Below, piece by piece: positions 41,362-51,532 of a DNA stretch of 64,000 nt. The position numbers and the translations under genes are program-made. Where the stretch lies: positions 1 to 64,000 of IMG/VR virus record IMGVR_UViG_3300006737_000029; one strand, written 5' to 3'. The notes below the pieces were generated by a model. The model was given only the letters and a program-made list of their open reading frames with translations, did no database searches and was not told the DNA's origin. Positions within the stretch are counted from its first letter, which is position 1; each line of letters starts with the position of its first letter. This DNA comes from a virus.

Positions 41362-41686
41362 ACTTTTAAATGCAGTAAAACATCTAGATAAAGTATATGA
41401 AGGTGTAAAAAATAGTATATGGAAAGATGAATTTGTTGAAGAAATTGCAAATGATAGATATAGTATATGCACTAAATGTGCAATGTTTGACTTAAAAGGA
41501 CATCATTGTGCAATGCCTAAAACACAACCTTGTTGTGCAAGTTGTGGTTGTAGTTTAGCATTTAAAGTAAGATCTTTATCAAGCGGCTGCCCTTTACATC
41601 ATTGGGATGCAATTATGTCTGAAGCTGACGAAAACCAATTAACAGAAAATCAACGTAAAAATAAAAAAGATGCCGGTAATATTTAA
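41348..41686 (+). CDS. Cys-rich zinc-binding protein
   Basis: A 112-residue protein with ICTKCAMFDLKGHHCAMPK, then CCASCGCSLAFKVR and CPLHHW: seven or more Cys and several His arranged in CxxC pairs, typical of a zinc ribbon. The C-terminus is Lys/Asn-rich and likely disordered. It overlaps the HU-like gene by 14 bases and the nuclease by 17. It probably binds nucleic acid; function unknown. Confidence 0.55.
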   Translation: MKINKLLNAVKHLDKVYEGVKNSIWKDEFVEEIANDRYSICTKCAMFDLKGHHCAMPKTQPCCASCGCSLAFKVRSLSSGCPLHHWDAIMSEADENQLTENQRKNKKDAGNI

Positions 41687-42503
41687 AGAAGATGGACATG
41701 TGTATCAAAGTTTAGATGAAAACTTAGAAAAGGATAATATAAATTGGACAAGTGTTACATCTTTTATTGCAAAGTTTAAACCTAAGTTTGATAAAAAAGC
41801 TGTTGCAAAAAAATCTTGTAAAAATAAACGTTCAAAATGGTTTGGACTTAAACCTAAAGAAGTTATTAAAATTTGGGAAAAAGAAACAGATAGAGCAATT
41901 AAGTTAGGTAATTGGTACCATAATCAGAGAGAGTCTGATATGCTTGATTTTAAAACAATAGAACGTGAAGGGGTAGAGATACCTATAATAAAACCTTTAG
42001 TTGATTCTACAGGTATTAAAATGGCTCCTGTGCAAAAGTTAGAGCCTGGTGTTTACCCAGAACACTTTGCATTCCTAAAATCAGCTTGCATCTGTGGACA
42101 AGCAGATCTTGTAGAAGTAGTTAATGGAAAAGTAAACATTACTGATTATAAAACTAATAAAGAGATAAAAGAGAAAGGTTTTACAAACTGGGAAGGTATA
42201 ACATCAAAAATGTTTAAACCTGTAAATAACCTTGAGGATTGTAATTTAAATCATTATAATTTACAATTAAGTATTTATATGTACATTATACTTAAGCATA
42301 ATCCAAAATTAAAAGCTGGTAAACTTACAATACAACATGTATCATTTGAAAAAGAAAAAGATGATGAATATGGATACCCAATTAACAAATATAATTCTGA
42401 CGGAGATCCAATTATAAAAGAAATAAAAATGTATAACCTTCCATATCTTAAAGATGAAGTAAGAAGTTTAATAATGTGGATAAAAGATAATCCATTATGC
42501 TAG
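41670..42503 (+). CDS. PD-(D/E)XK nuclease
   Basis: A 277-residue protein. The core ICGQADLVEVVNGKVNITDY followed by KTNKEI gives G-x-x-D ... D-x-K with Asp, Asp and Lys of the PD-(D/E)XK fold. NHYNLQLSIYMYIIL is the helix with the Gln-x-x-x-Tyr pattern. It belongs to the same broad group as the gene at 12298-13305 but is a separate family member. It lies next to terminase, so a packaging or recombination role is plausible. Confidence 0.7.
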   Translation: MPVIFKEDGHVYQSLDENLEKDNINWTSVTSFIAKFKPKFDKKAVAKKSCKNKRSKWFGLKPKEVIKIWEKETDRAIKLGNWYHNQRESDMLDFKTIEREGVEIPIIKPLVDSTGIKMAPVQKLEPGVYPEHFAFLKSACICGQADLVEVVNGKVNITDYKTNKEIKEKGFTNWEGITSKMFKPVNNLEDCNLNHYNLQLSIYMYIILKHNPKLKAGKLTIQHVSFEKEKDDEYGYPINKYNSDGDPIIKEIKMYNLPYLKDEVRSLIMWIKDNPLC

Positions 42504-43015
42504 TAAAATTATTTGACATACAAAATGATAAAGTAATTCCATCAGAACACTGTTATACAATAAAAAGTTTAAAGAACATAATGGATAAATATCCTGACAC
42601 ACACATGAGTGTTTACCTTTATGTATTCTATATGACATGTCCAGATCCAGATATGAATCCTTTCTTTAATATGCCTGAGCATGAAAAAGAAGAAATCATA
42701 ATAGAGGAGATTGGATTAGAAGAATCTCCAGAAGATGAAATAATAATAAATGCAATACGTAGATGTGAAGATTTATATCAAACTCCTACATTTAGAGCAT
42801 ACAAAGGAATTAAGTCTATGTTAGATAGACTTGCAAGATATATGGAAACCACATCTATTGAACATGGTAGAGATGGTAATTTAACATCATTAGTAAATAC
42901 TGCAGCTAAGTTTGATCAAATAAGACAATCATTCAAGGGTGCGTATAATGATATGAAAGATGAACAAAAAAGCCAAGTACGTGGAGGACAAGGTTTGGCT
43001 TATGATCAAATGTAA
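42497..43015 (+). CDS. Unknown 172-residue protein, terminase-adjacent
   Basis: An acidic, helical protein. MSVYLYVFYMTCPDPDMNPF and PEHEKEEIIIEEIGLEES stand out; the end is GQGLAYDQM. I recall a similar protein near terminase in other marine phages. A small terminase or an adaptor role can be considered from position, but no helix-turn-helix is visible. It overlaps the nuclease by seven bases. Confidence 0.45.
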   Translation: MLVKLFDIQNDKVIPSEHCYTIKSLKNIMDKYPDTHMSVYLYVFYMTCPDPDMNPFFNMPEHEKEEIIIEEIGLEESPEDEIIINAIRRCEDLYQTPTFRAYKGIKSMLDRLARYMETTSIEHGRDGNLTSLVNTAAKFDQIRQSFKGAYNDMKDEQKSQVRGGQGLAYDQM

Positions 43016-43037
43016 TAACTTTAAAAACTAAAAAAAA

Positions 43038-43313
43038 ATGCAAAAAATTATCCCATTAGGTAACAAGGTGTTAGTCAAGTTACATGAAAAAAAAGAGACA
43101 TACGGTAATTCTGGTATATTTATACCTGACTCAGCACAAGAAGAACCTATGACAGCAACAATAATGTCAGTAGGTGAAGATGTAAAAACAATGAAAGAAG
43201 GAGACAATGTAAGATTAAGTGAGTTTGGTACTCCAATGTCAATTGAATCTGAAGGTGTTACCTGTTTATTATTTAATTCACAAGATATTGTTGCTAAAGT
43301 AATTGATGTATAA
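43038..43313 (+). CDS. GroES-like co-chaperonin
   Basis: A 91-residue protein matching the GroES fold: PLGNKVLVKLHEKKETYGNS, GIFIPDSAQEEPM, IMSVGEDVKTMKEGDNVRLS and the closing VAKVIDV strand. The mobile loop region (TYGNSGIFIP) is kept. It would act with the host GroEL to fold the capsid protein, as T4 gp31 does. It lies directly before terminase and overlaps its start by eight bases. Confidence 0.8.
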   Translation: MQKIIPLGNKVLVKLHEKKETYGNSGIFIPDSAQEEPMTATIMSVGEDVKTMKEGDNVRLSEFGTPMSIESEGVTCLLFNSQDIVAKVIDV

Positions 43314-45495
43314 AATAGTTCCAACATATAAGGATGGTAAATGGTCAGAGACTGAATTTGAATCAATAGAGGATTTTAGATCTTTTATTGATTCAATATT
43401 TAAAGAGCCTGGTGAATATGGTTTTGATTCTACCGCCTTATTATTTAATGAACAAGCAGTTAAGTTTAATACTGATGGTGTCTATTGTGATAAACCCTTT
43501 AGATCAAAAGATTTTATAAAATACTGGAATGATCAAAAAAACAAATGTAGAGAAGGCGTAATATATCACAGTGATAATAAAAGCTGGTATATAACTAGAG
43601 ATTATTATATGTGGTTAAATTTCTTACCAATCTTTGATAAAGAAGAAAAGAAATACGGATTTGCAAAAATAAGAGATGCACAGTACCATATGGCTTTATA
43701 TGAGCTAATGGCTGAGATAAACTATAAACATGTAGCAATACTTAAAAAAAGACAGATTGCTTCTTCTTATTTCCATATGGCAAAGATTGTTAATCAATAC
43801 TGGTTTGAGGAAGGATCAATATGTAAGATTGGAGCTTCACTAAAAGATTATATTAATGATAAGGGTTCATGGAAATTTTTAGATGAATATGCAACATTTC
43901 TTAATCAACATACAGCATGGTATAGACCTAACAATCCAGATAAAGTTCTTCTTTGGGAACAAAAGATTGAAGTTAGAATTAACAACAGAAAAACTCAAAG
44001 AGGTTTAAGATCAAAAATACAAGGTGCATCATTTGAAAAGAATGCAACAACAGGTGTAGGTGGACCATGTACCTACTTCTTTCATGAAGAGGCGGGTATT
44101 GCTCCTAAGATGGATCAAACATATGAATATATTAGACCTGCAATGTCTTCTGGTATGATGACTACAGGTCAATTTATTGCAGCTGGATCTGTGGGTGATC
44201 TAGATCAGTGTGAACCATTAAAAAAGATGATACTAAATCCTGAAGCAAACGGTATACTTGGAATTGAAACAGATTTAATGGATGATAAAGGCACAATAGG
44301 AATTGCTGGATTATTTATTCCAGAACAATGGTCTATGCCTCCTTATATAGATAATTACGGTAATTCAAAAATTGAAGAATCACTAGTTGCTATTGAGAAA
44401 GAAAGAAGTCAATGGAAAGATGAATTAGATCCTGAACAGTTTCAATTACGTATATCTCAAAAACCAATCAATATAAATGAAGCATTTGCATACAGGAAAG
44501 CTTCAATATTCCCACAAAGTTTTCTAACTAAACAAATGAGAAGGATTGAACGTAAAGAATACTCATATGAATTTATTGAATTAGAAAGAACTGATAAGGG
44601 AATTAAAGCAAATAAATCTAATAGAACACCTATAGATGAATTTCCAGTAAGAAAAAAGAGGGAAGATAAAGGGGGTGTACTACAAGTTTGGGAAAGACCA
44701 ATTAAAGATCCTGGTTTTGGAACTTACTATGCTTCTATTGACCCTGTGTCAGAAGGTAAAACAACAACATCAGATTCACTTTGTAGTATTATTGTATATA
44801 AAAATCCAATAGAAGTAACAAAAGAAACTCCTGAAGGTTTAGAAACATTTATTGAAGGGGATAAAATTGTTGCTACGTGGTGTGGAAGATATGATGACAT
44901 TAACAAAACACATGAACAATTAGAAAAGATTATTGAATGGTATAATGCATGGACAATTGTTGAAAATAATATATCATTATTTATTCAATATATGATTGCT
45001 AAAAGAAAACAAAAATATTTAGTTCCAAGATCACAGATGGTCTTTCTAAAAGACCTTGGTTCAAATAATAATGTATTTCAAGAATATGGTTGGAAAAATA
45101 CAGGAACATTATTTAAAAGTCATCTTATATCATATGCAATTGAATTCATTAGAGAATCAATTGATGAGCAATTGGATGATAATGGTGAAGTAACAAAAGT
45201 TACATTTGGTGTAGAAAGAATTCCTGATAAAATGCTTATAACAGAAATGCTTCAATATTATCCAGGTTTAAACGTGGATAGACTTGTGTCATTTGCTGCA
45301 TTAGTGTCATTTGCTAAGATGCAACAAGCAAATAGAGGGTATGTTAAACGAAAAGAGAAAGATAAGTCACTAGAATCTTTGGAAAATTCACAAAATTTGT
45401 ATAAATTGAATATGAGACCTTTTAGTAATTTAGGTAGAGGAAAGATCAACTCTACTATGAAAAAAAGAAGAAGTCCATTTAAAAGATTAAAATAA
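43306..45495 (+). CDS. terL: Terminase large subunit
   Basis: A 729-residue packaging motor; I start at ATG 43306, not TTG 43303. The ATPase shows KKRQIASS at residues 147-154 in place of a classical Walker A, and TYFFHEEAG (256-264) as Walker B with the catalytic Glu. The nuclease domain has ASIDPVSEG with Asp479, VENN in the middle, and VDRLVSF with Asp658, the three acidic residues that bind metal. It would cut and pump DNA into the head. It is followed at once by a 40-residue gene and the portal. Confidence 0.85.
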   Translation: MYKIVPTYKDGKWSETEFESIEDFRSFIDSIFKEPGEYGFDSTALLFNEQAVKFNTDGVYCDKPFRSKDFIKYWNDQKNKCREGVIYHSDNKSWYITRDYYMWLNFLPIFDKEEKKYGFAKIRDAQYHMALYELMAEINYKHVAILKKRQIASSYFHMAKIVNQYWFEEGSICKIGASLKDYINDKGSWKFLDEYATFLNQHTAWYRPNNPDKVLLWEQKIEVRINNRKTQRGLRSKIQGASFEKNATTGVGGPCTYFFHEEAGIAPKMDQTYEYIRPAMSSGMMTTGQFIAAGSVGDLDQCEPLKKMILNPEANGILGIETDLMDDKGTIGIAGLFIPEQWSMPPYIDNYGNSKIEESLVAIEKERSQWKDELDPEQFQLRISQKPININEAFAYRKASIFPQSFLTKQMRRIERKEYSYEFIELERTDKGIKANKSNRTPIDEFPVRKKREDKGGVLQVWERPIKDPGFGTYYASIDPVSEGKTTTSDSLCSIIVYKNPIEVTKETPEGLETFIEGDKIVATWCGRYDDINKTHEQLEKIIEWYNAWTIVENNISLFIQYMIAKRKQKYLVPRSQMVFLKDLGSNNNVFQEYGWKNTGTLFKSHLISYAIEFIRESIDEQLDDNGEVTKVTFGVERIPDKMLITEMLQYYPGLNVDRLVSFAALVSFAKMQQANRGYVKRKEKDKSLESLENSQNLYKLNMRPFSNLGRGKINSTMKKRRSPFKRLK

Positions 45496-45617
45496 TGTAT
45501 GATTGGGTAACAACTACTACTATTGATAATGATGGAATATACAATTCTATTCAGTACATTTATGTGTATAGTACATATACTCCTGAAGATGATATTATCT
45601 ATAATGAAAATAATTAG
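45495..45617 (+). CDS. Unknown 40-residue micro-protein
   Basis: MYDWVTTTTIDNDGIYNSIQ followed by a Tyr- and Asp-rich end. It starts on the terminase stop (TAATG) and ends three bases before the portal start. Beta-prone and acidic. Supported by coupling; function unknown. Confidence 0.45.
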   Translation: MYDWVTTTTIDNDGIYNSIQYIYVYSTYTPEDDIIYNENN

Positions 45618-45620
45618 AAT

Positions 45621-48386
45621 ATGAAAGTATTAAGCGCAATGCAATTAAAGAATGGTGCTAAAGCAGAAGGGGCTCATGTTGCTGCATCATTAACTCAACC
45701 ACTACAATTTTTACCTGCTAAAGAAAAGGATGATCAGTGGGCTGCGTGGAATCTTGATTGGTTAGAAAAAAGAGGTCTTGATTATCTTAGAGATAATGCA
45801 AGAAAAGTTTTAAAAAATTATAAGTTAGCAAAAGGTATAATTGATAAAACAGATTACATCATTGAAGAAGATAATGATTATACACAATTAATTGATATTC
45901 TAACTAAAGAAGATGAGACTGCATTAGAACTTAAATTTTATCCTATTATACCAAATGTAATAAATGTTTTAGTTGGGGAATTCTCTAAAAGATATTCTAA
46001 AGTACAATTTAGAGCTGTTGATGATACATCTTACAATGAGATGTTAGAGCAAAAAAGATTACAGATTGAAGAAACATTACTATCTGATGCAAAAAGTAAG
46101 TTAATGTTAAGCATGATAAAACAAGGTGCTGATCCACAATCAGAAGAATTCCAACAAGCTACTGCACCAGAAACATTAAAATCATTACCAGAAATACAAG
46201 ACTTTTTCTCTAAAGACTATAGAAGTATGGTAGAAGAATGGGCACATCATCAGTTAAATGTTGATGAGGAAAGATTTAAAATGCAAGAACTTGAAGAAAG
46301 AGCATTTAGAGATATGCTTATTTGTGATAGAGAGTTTTGGCATTTTAAAATGATGGAAGATGATTATAGTGTTGAGTTATGGAACCCTGCTTTAACATTC
46401 TATCAAAAATCTCCTGACTCAAGATATATATCTGATTCTAACTTTGTTGGTAAATGTGATATGATGAGTGTTGCTGATGTTATAGACAACTTTGGATATT
46501 TAATGACTGCAGATCAACTTAAATCTTTAGAAAGATTATATCCTGCAGCAAATGCAATATATTTAGATAATGGACATCAAAATGATGGTTCATATTATGA
46601 TGCTACAAGATCACATGAATGGAATACACAAAGACCTGGATTAGCTTATAGAAAACTTATGAGTAATCATGACTACAATGCTAGCTCATATGGTGGAGAT
46701 ATTGTTCAAGCTATTCTACAAGAAGGAGATGATATAGGAAAATGGGGTGATTATAATATGATGCGTGTTACAACATGTTATTGGAAAACACAGAGAAAAG
46801 TAGGACACCTTACTAGAATTACAGCAGACGGTGATCTATCACAAGAGATAATTGATGAAGGATATAAGATTACTGATAAACCTGTTTATAATACAAAACT
46901 ATTTAAAGCTAAAACAAAAGAAAATTTAATTCAAGGTGAACACGTTGATTATTTTTGGATTAATGAAGTTTGGGGTGGTATTAAAATTGGACCTAATGCT
47001 CCATCATCATGGAGAAGTGATACAAATGAAGAATCTCCTATATATCTAGGTATAAATCAACAAAAGCCTGGTAGAATAGAATATCAGTTTAAAGGTGATG
47101 ATTCATTATATGGATGTAAACTCCCAGTTGAAGGAAGAGTGTTCTCTGATAGAAACACAAGATCAACTTCTCTAGTAGACCTTATGAAACCATATCAAAT
47201 TGGATACAATATGGTTAACAATCAAATAGCAGACATACTAGTAGATGAATTAGGTACTGTAATTATGTTTGATCAAAATGCATTACCACGGCATTCAATG
47301 GGTGAAGATTGGGGTAAGAATAATTTAGCAAAAGCATATGTAGCAATGAAGGACTTTGGTATGATGCCGTTAGATACTTCTATTACTAATACAGAAAATG
47401 CTACTAACTTTAATCATTACCAAACATTAAACTTAGAACAAACAAATAGATTAATGTCAAGAATTCAATTAGCAAATCACTTTAAGACACAAGCTTTTGA
47501 ATCAATTGGTATTAATCCACAACGTATGGGTGGCGCAATTGCACAACAAACTGCAACAGGTGTAACACAAGCAATGAATCAGTCATATGCACAGACTGAG
47601 ATGTATTTTACACAACACTCTGATCACCTAATGCCACGTGTTCATCAGATGAGAACAGATTTATCACAATATTATCATAGTACAAACCCTTCAATTAGAT
47701 TGAGTTATGTAACTACAGAGGCAGAAAAAGTTAATTTCCAGATAAATGGAACTAAGTTATTATTAAGAGATTTTAATGTATTCTGTACTACTAAGACTAA
47801 TCATAGACAAATATTAGAACAGTTGAAACAAATGGCTCTTACTAATAATACAACAGGAGCTTCAATCTATGATCTTGGTAATGTTATTAAAGCAACAAGT
47901 ATTGCTGAAGTTTCAGATGTACTTAAAGATGCTGAAGCTAAATCTCAACAACAACAGCAACAACAGCAGCAATCTCAACAGCAAATGGCTCAACAACAAC
48001 AAGAAGCTGCTGCTAAAGAAGCTGAAGCTCAAAGACAATTTGAATCTCAAGAGAAGGAAAAAGAGAGACAGAAAGATATTACTGTTGCTGAAATTAGATC
48101 TGCAGGCTATGGAGCTATGCAAGATATTAATGAAAATAAACAAAGTGATTATATAGATGCGCTTGATGACATCCGTAAAAGAGATGAGTATAGAGAGCAA
48201 ATGAATCTCAAAAGAGAACAAATAACAGAAAAAAGATCATATGACAAAGATAAGTTAGCAATTGATAGAGAAAAATTAGCTACTCAAAGATCAATTGCTG
48301 ATAAAAATCTTGCTATTGCAAGAGAAAATAAAAACAAATATGATGTTAAAACTGAGTCAAAATCTAATAAGAACAAGAAGAAATAA
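45621..48386 (+). CDS. Portal protein
   Basis: A 921-residue protein. The N-terminal region LDYLRDNARKVLKNYKLAKG and FYPIIPNVINVLVGEFSKRY is typical of long phage portals. The centre carries VDYFWINEVWGGIKIG and a SLVDLMKPYQIGYNMVNNQI segment. The last 150 residues are a Gln-rich and then charged coiled-coil tail. Position between terminase and the scaffold/capsid genes agrees. Portals form the dodecameric DNA entry ring of the head. The polyQ region (about residues 775-795) and the charged helices are likely disordered or head-internal. Confidence 0.75.
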   Translation: MKVLSAMQLKNGAKAEGAHVAASLTQPLQFLPAKEKDDQWAAWNLDWLEKRGLDYLRDNARKVLKNYKLAKGIIDKTDYIIEEDNDYTQLIDILTKEDETALELKFYPIIPNVINVLVGEFSKRYSKVQFRAVDDTSYNEMLEQKRLQIEETLLSDAKSKLMLSMIKQGADPQSEEFQQATAPETLKSLPEIQDFFSKDYRSMVEEWAHHQLNVDEERFKMQELEERAFRDMLICDREFWHFKMMEDDYSVELWNPALTFYQKSPDSRYISDSNFVGKCDMMSVADVIDNFGYLMTADQLKSLERLYPAANAIYLDNGHQNDGSYYDATRSHEWNTQRPGLAYRKLMSNHDYNASSYGGDIVQAILQEGDDIGKWGDYNMMRVTTCYWKTQRKVGHLTRITADGDLSQEIIDEGYKITDKPVYNTKLFKAKTKENLIQGEHVDYFWINEVWGGIKIGPNAPSSWRSDTNEESPIYLGINQQKPGRIEYQFKGDDSLYGCKLPVEGRVFSDRNTRSTSLVDLMKPYQIGYNMVNNQIADILVDELGTVIMFDQNALPRHSMGEDWGKNNLAKAYVAMKDFGMMPLDTSITNTENATNFNHYQTLNLEQTNRLMSRIQLANHFKTQAFESIGINPQRMGGAIAQQTATGVTQAMNQSYAQTEMYFTQHSDHLMPRVHQMRTDLSQYYHSTNPSIRLSYVTTEAEKVNFQINGTKLLLRDFNVFCTTKTNHRQILEQLKQMALTNNTTGASIYDLGNVIKATSIAEVSDVLKDAEAKSQQQQQQQQQSQQQMAQQQQEAAAKEAEAQRQFESQEKEKERQKDITVAEIRSAGYGAMQDINENKQSDYIDALDDIRKRDEYREQMNLKREQITEKRSYDKDKLAIDREKLATQRSIADKNLAIARENKNKYDVKTESKSNKNKKK

Positions 48387-48507
48387 TATACTTAGCTATA
48401 TACTACAAAAAACTTTACCTAAATTAAAAATTTTTAAGGTTTAATAATAAAAACTTTTGTATATTATATATGTAATAACCAAGAAGTTTAACTAAAACCA
48501 ATATAAT
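48387..48507 (+). promoter_or_regulatory. Intergenic region with late promoter before the scaffold gene
   Basis: 121 bases between portal and scaffold. TTTTGTATATTATATATG at 48455-48472 matches the late promoter. Upstream of it ACCT (48418-48421) and AGGT (48437-48440) can close a weak, AT-rich hairpin. Confidence 0.5.
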
Positions 48508-49842
48508 ATGTCAGATAAAATGCAACAAACAACGACAGTTCAAGAAGTAGATGTTAACCTAGATGAGATCTTTAATGGAGCTCCTGGGGCAGGATCTGTT
48601 GTTACTCCTGAAAAGGAAACTAAAAAACCAAATGTATTCTCAAAACCAGATAATGTAGATTTATCATTTTTAGATGATGGTAGCATTAACAACCCAACAG
48701 AAGAAGAGAGCAAACAAGATGGAGAAGAGGTTAATGCTTCTTCAACTGAAAATACTACAGCTGATTCACCAGAAGTTACAGAAACACCAAAAGCAGCTGA
48801 GGGAGGAGATACAGCTGGAACTGAAACAGTTTCAAAAGATGAAGTAGATGAAATACTTAATGAAGGTTTAGATTTAGCTGAATCAGAAGATGAAAAATCT
48901 ACTGCAAAAGGTAGAAAGAGAATTAATGATATGGCTGATGTCTTCAAAAAAATGATTGAAAATGAAGAAATCATTCCGTTTGATGATGATAAAGACTTAG
49001 ATGATTATTCTGCTAAAGACTGGAAAGAACTTATTCAAGCTAACATGAGTGAAAGAGCTAATAAAGTTAGAAGAGAAACTCCAAAGCAGTTCTTTAACAG
49101 TTTACCACAAGAATTACAAGTAGCTGCAAAATATGTAGCAGATGGTGGTACAGATTTAAAAGGTTTGTTTGGTGCACTAGCACAAACAGAAGAAGTAAGG
49201 TCACTTTCATTATCAGATGAAGATGGACAAGCTCACATTATAAGAGAATATTTAACTGCTACAGGATATGGTAGTCCAGAAGATATTCAAGAAGAAATAG
49301 AAATTTGGAAAGATTTAGGTAAACTTGAAAAGCAAGCATCTAAGTTTAAACCAAAATTAGATAAGATGCAAGAGCAAGTTGTTGCAAGAAAATTACAACA
49401 ACAAGAACAAATGAAAGCTCAACAACAAAAAGCATCAGAAAATTATATGGCTAATGTGTATCATACGCTAAAAGATGGTAAAGTAGGAGACATGAAGGTA
49501 AATAAGAAAACACAATCTCTATTATATAATGGACTTGTTAATCCTTCATACCCATCTATTAATGGTCAAAATACAAACTTATTAGGACACTTGTTAGAAA
49601 AGTATCAATTTGTTGAACCAAACTATAACCTTGTTACTGAGGCACTATGGTTATTAGCTGATCCAAAAGGATACAAATCACAATTGATGACAAAAGGTAC
49701 TAACAAAGCAGTTGAACAAACAGTTAGAAAATTAAAAACTGCACAGTCAACTAAAACTGCAAGTACAGGAGGAGTAGCTGAAACAAAAGCTTCAAGAAAA
49801 AGAACTCTACCAAGAAATCCTAATATATTTAAAAGATTTTAA
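48508..49842 (+). CDS. Capsid scaffold / assembly protein (candidate)
   Basis: A 444-residue acidic protein. The first 130 residues are disordered and D/E/T/S-rich; the middle is helical and charged (EEIEIWKDLGKLEKQASKFK and a Gln/Lys-rich coil); the end is basic (RKRTLPRNPNIFKRF). This architecture and its place between portal and capsid fit a scaffold that binds the capsid protein through its C-terminus. No protease motif was seen. The assignment is from position and composition only. Confidence 0.55.
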   Translation: MSDKMQQTTTVQEVDVNLDEIFNGAPGAGSVVTPEKETKKPNVFSKPDNVDLSFLDDGSINNPTEEESKQDGEEVNASSTENTTADSPEVTETPKAAEGGDTAGTETVSKDEVDEILNEGLDLAESEDEKSTAKGRKRINDMADVFKKMIENEEIIPFDDDKDLDDYSAKDWKELIQANMSERANKVRRETPKQFFNSLPQELQVAAKYVADGGTDLKGLFGALAQTEEVRSLSLSDEDGQAHIIREYLTATGYGSPEDIQEEIEIWKDLGKLEKQASKFKPKLDKMQEQVVARKLQQQEQMKAQQQKASENYMANVYHTLKDGKVGDMKVNKKTQSLLYNGLVNPSYPSINGQNTNLLGHLLEKYQFVEPNYNLVTEALWLLADPKGYKSQLMTKGTNKAVEQTVRKLKTAQSTKTASTGGVAETKASRKRTLPRNPNIFKRF

Positions 49843-49887
49843 AAACTGAAACTATAACAATAATTATTAATTAAAAAAAGTGAAAAA

Positions 49888-51516
49888 ATGGCAACACCGG
49901 TTTTAAACAACGGTCTCTTTTTAAGAGACACCTCATACTCGGCTAGTTCACATATTGATTCATATCACTTAACACAAATGCTTGGTGACGCAGAGCCAAT
50001 GGACATGGGTCCAGTGGAACTGTGGGCAATGACGCAAAAGGTAGAAATGCCTTTGTATCAGATGGCATCGTTTGGTGGTAAGAACACAATTATGGTTGAC
50101 AATGCAAGAGGAGAGTACAAATGGCAGACTCCAATTTCAGAATCTTTACCAATGTCCCTAGGGAACTTGGCAGAGACTGCAAATGGAGCAGGTGCTGATG
50201 GTACACCTTTCAAGATCAGATTATCTAAAAGAGAATTTGGTCATGGAGACATCATTACCTATGACAAGTACAATGGTCTTGAATTCTACATTACTGCAGA
50301 TGACATCGTTCCTGTAGGAGATGGATGGGTTTATACTTGTACTTTAGTAAATAACGCTTCTGGCACAGGAATTGATGTTAAATATCTTGCTGCTGGAACT
50401 AAGTTCTTCAGAAAAGGTTCTGCAAGAGGTGAATATGGAGAAAGATTCTCTGATATTTCAACTGGAGCAGGGTTCAGAGAATTCTACAACTTTGTTGGAG
50501 GAGCTGAAGCACACGTACACTATTCAGTTTCATCACGTGCTGATCTTATGATCAAAGGTGGAATGAATGCTGATGGTACTGTACCTGTAACTGAGATTTG
50601 GAGAAACTTTGACAAGAACATTGATCCTTCTTTAGATTCTATTGAGTCTATTGCTGGTGCAATGGGTAAAGACTATGTTAAAAAAGCATTTGATAATGGT
50701 TCTCTTTCTAGAACGTTCTTAACGTCTCTTGAAGCAGCACACCTTACTAAAATTGCTAATGACATTGAGTGTTACTTAATGTGGGGTCATGGTGGTAGAG
50801 TTAAGCAAGATGGACCGGATGATATTAGATTATCAGTTGGTTTATGGAAGCAATTAGATAACTCTTTCAAACGTGTATACAACAAGTCAGCATTTAGCTT
50901 AGATATGTTCAAGAATGAACTTTACAACTTCTACGCTGGAAAAGTTGAATTTGATGGTCCAGATCCAAAGAGACAATTAATTGTTCAAACTGGAATTGGA
51001 GGTATGCAGTTAGTAAATGCAGCTATTAGCGCTGAAGTAAATGGCGTTTCTGGTAATAACGGAATGGTAACAAATCTTGATAACATTGGTGCAATCACTG
51101 GAAAGGGAATGGACTTAGGTTACGGATTTGCTTACACAAGTTTTGTTATACCGTTCTTAGCAAACGTTAAGTTTGTATTGAACCCAGCATTTGATAACTT
51201 ACATACTAATGACATTGAGAATCCATTAGTAGATGGTCGTCCATTATCTTCTTACAGCTTCATCATCTTTGATGTAACTGATGAAGGAAATGACAACATT
51301 TACTTATTGAAACTTTCTTGGGATAATGCTCTTAAGTGGTTCTACCAAAATGGTACTATGGACTACATGGGAAGATCACAAGGATTTGCTTCTTCAGGAC
51401 ACTTCAATGGTTATCGTGTAATGATGACTCAAACCATGCCGGCTGTATGGGTTAAGGACCCAACTAAGGTACTTAAGATAGTTATGAGAAACCCAGTTAC
51501 TGGAGGATCATTCTAA
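49888..51516 (+). CDS. Major capsid protein
   Basis: A 542-residue protein directly after the scaffold gene and before a strong terminator, which is the usual spot for a highly made capsid protein. The opening MATPVLNNGLFLRDTSYSAS, the long middle with RVYNKSAFSLDMFKNELYNF, and the end TMPAVWVKDPTKVLKIVMRN are consistent with an HK97-type fold, but no single motif proves it. Its codons use more C and G at third positions than its neighbours. It would form the icosahedral shell. Confidence 0.65.
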   Translation: MATPVLNNGLFLRDTSYSASSHIDSYHLTQMLGDAEPMDMGPVELWAMTQKVEMPLYQMASFGGKNTIMVDNARGEYKWQTPISESLPMSLGNLAETANGAGADGTPFKIRLSKREFGHGDIITYDKYNGLEFYITADDIVPVGDGWVYTCTLVNNASGTGIDVKYLAAGTKFFRKGSARGEYGERFSDISTGAGFREFYNFVGGAEAHVHYSVSSRADLMIKGGMNADGTVPVTEIWRNFDKNIDPSLDSIESIAGAMGKDYVKKAFDNGSLSRTFLTSLEAAHLTKIANDIECYLMWGHGGRVKQDGPDDIRLSVGLWKQLDNSFKRVYNKSAFSLDMFKNELYNFYAGKVEFDGPDPKRQLIVQTGIGGMQLVNAAISAEVNGVSGNNGMVTNLDNIGAITGKGMDLGYGFAYTSFVIPFLANVKFVLNPAFDNLHTNDIENPLVDGRPLSSYSFIIFDVTDEGNDNIYLLKLSWDNALKWFYQNGTMDYMGRSQGFASSGHFNGYRVMMTQTMPAVWVKDPTKVLKIVMRNPVTGGSF

Positions 51517-51532
51517 TCTTAATTAACAATAT

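Noticed and set aside
47869-48156. Asn/Leu/Lys-rich frame inside the portal
   Set aside because: It is a shifted reading of the portal's Gln-rich tail and has no independent signals.
48540-48974. Ser-rich minus-strand frame opposite the scaffold gene
   Set aside because: It mirrors the acidic codons of the scaffold gene on the other strand, a typical shadow.
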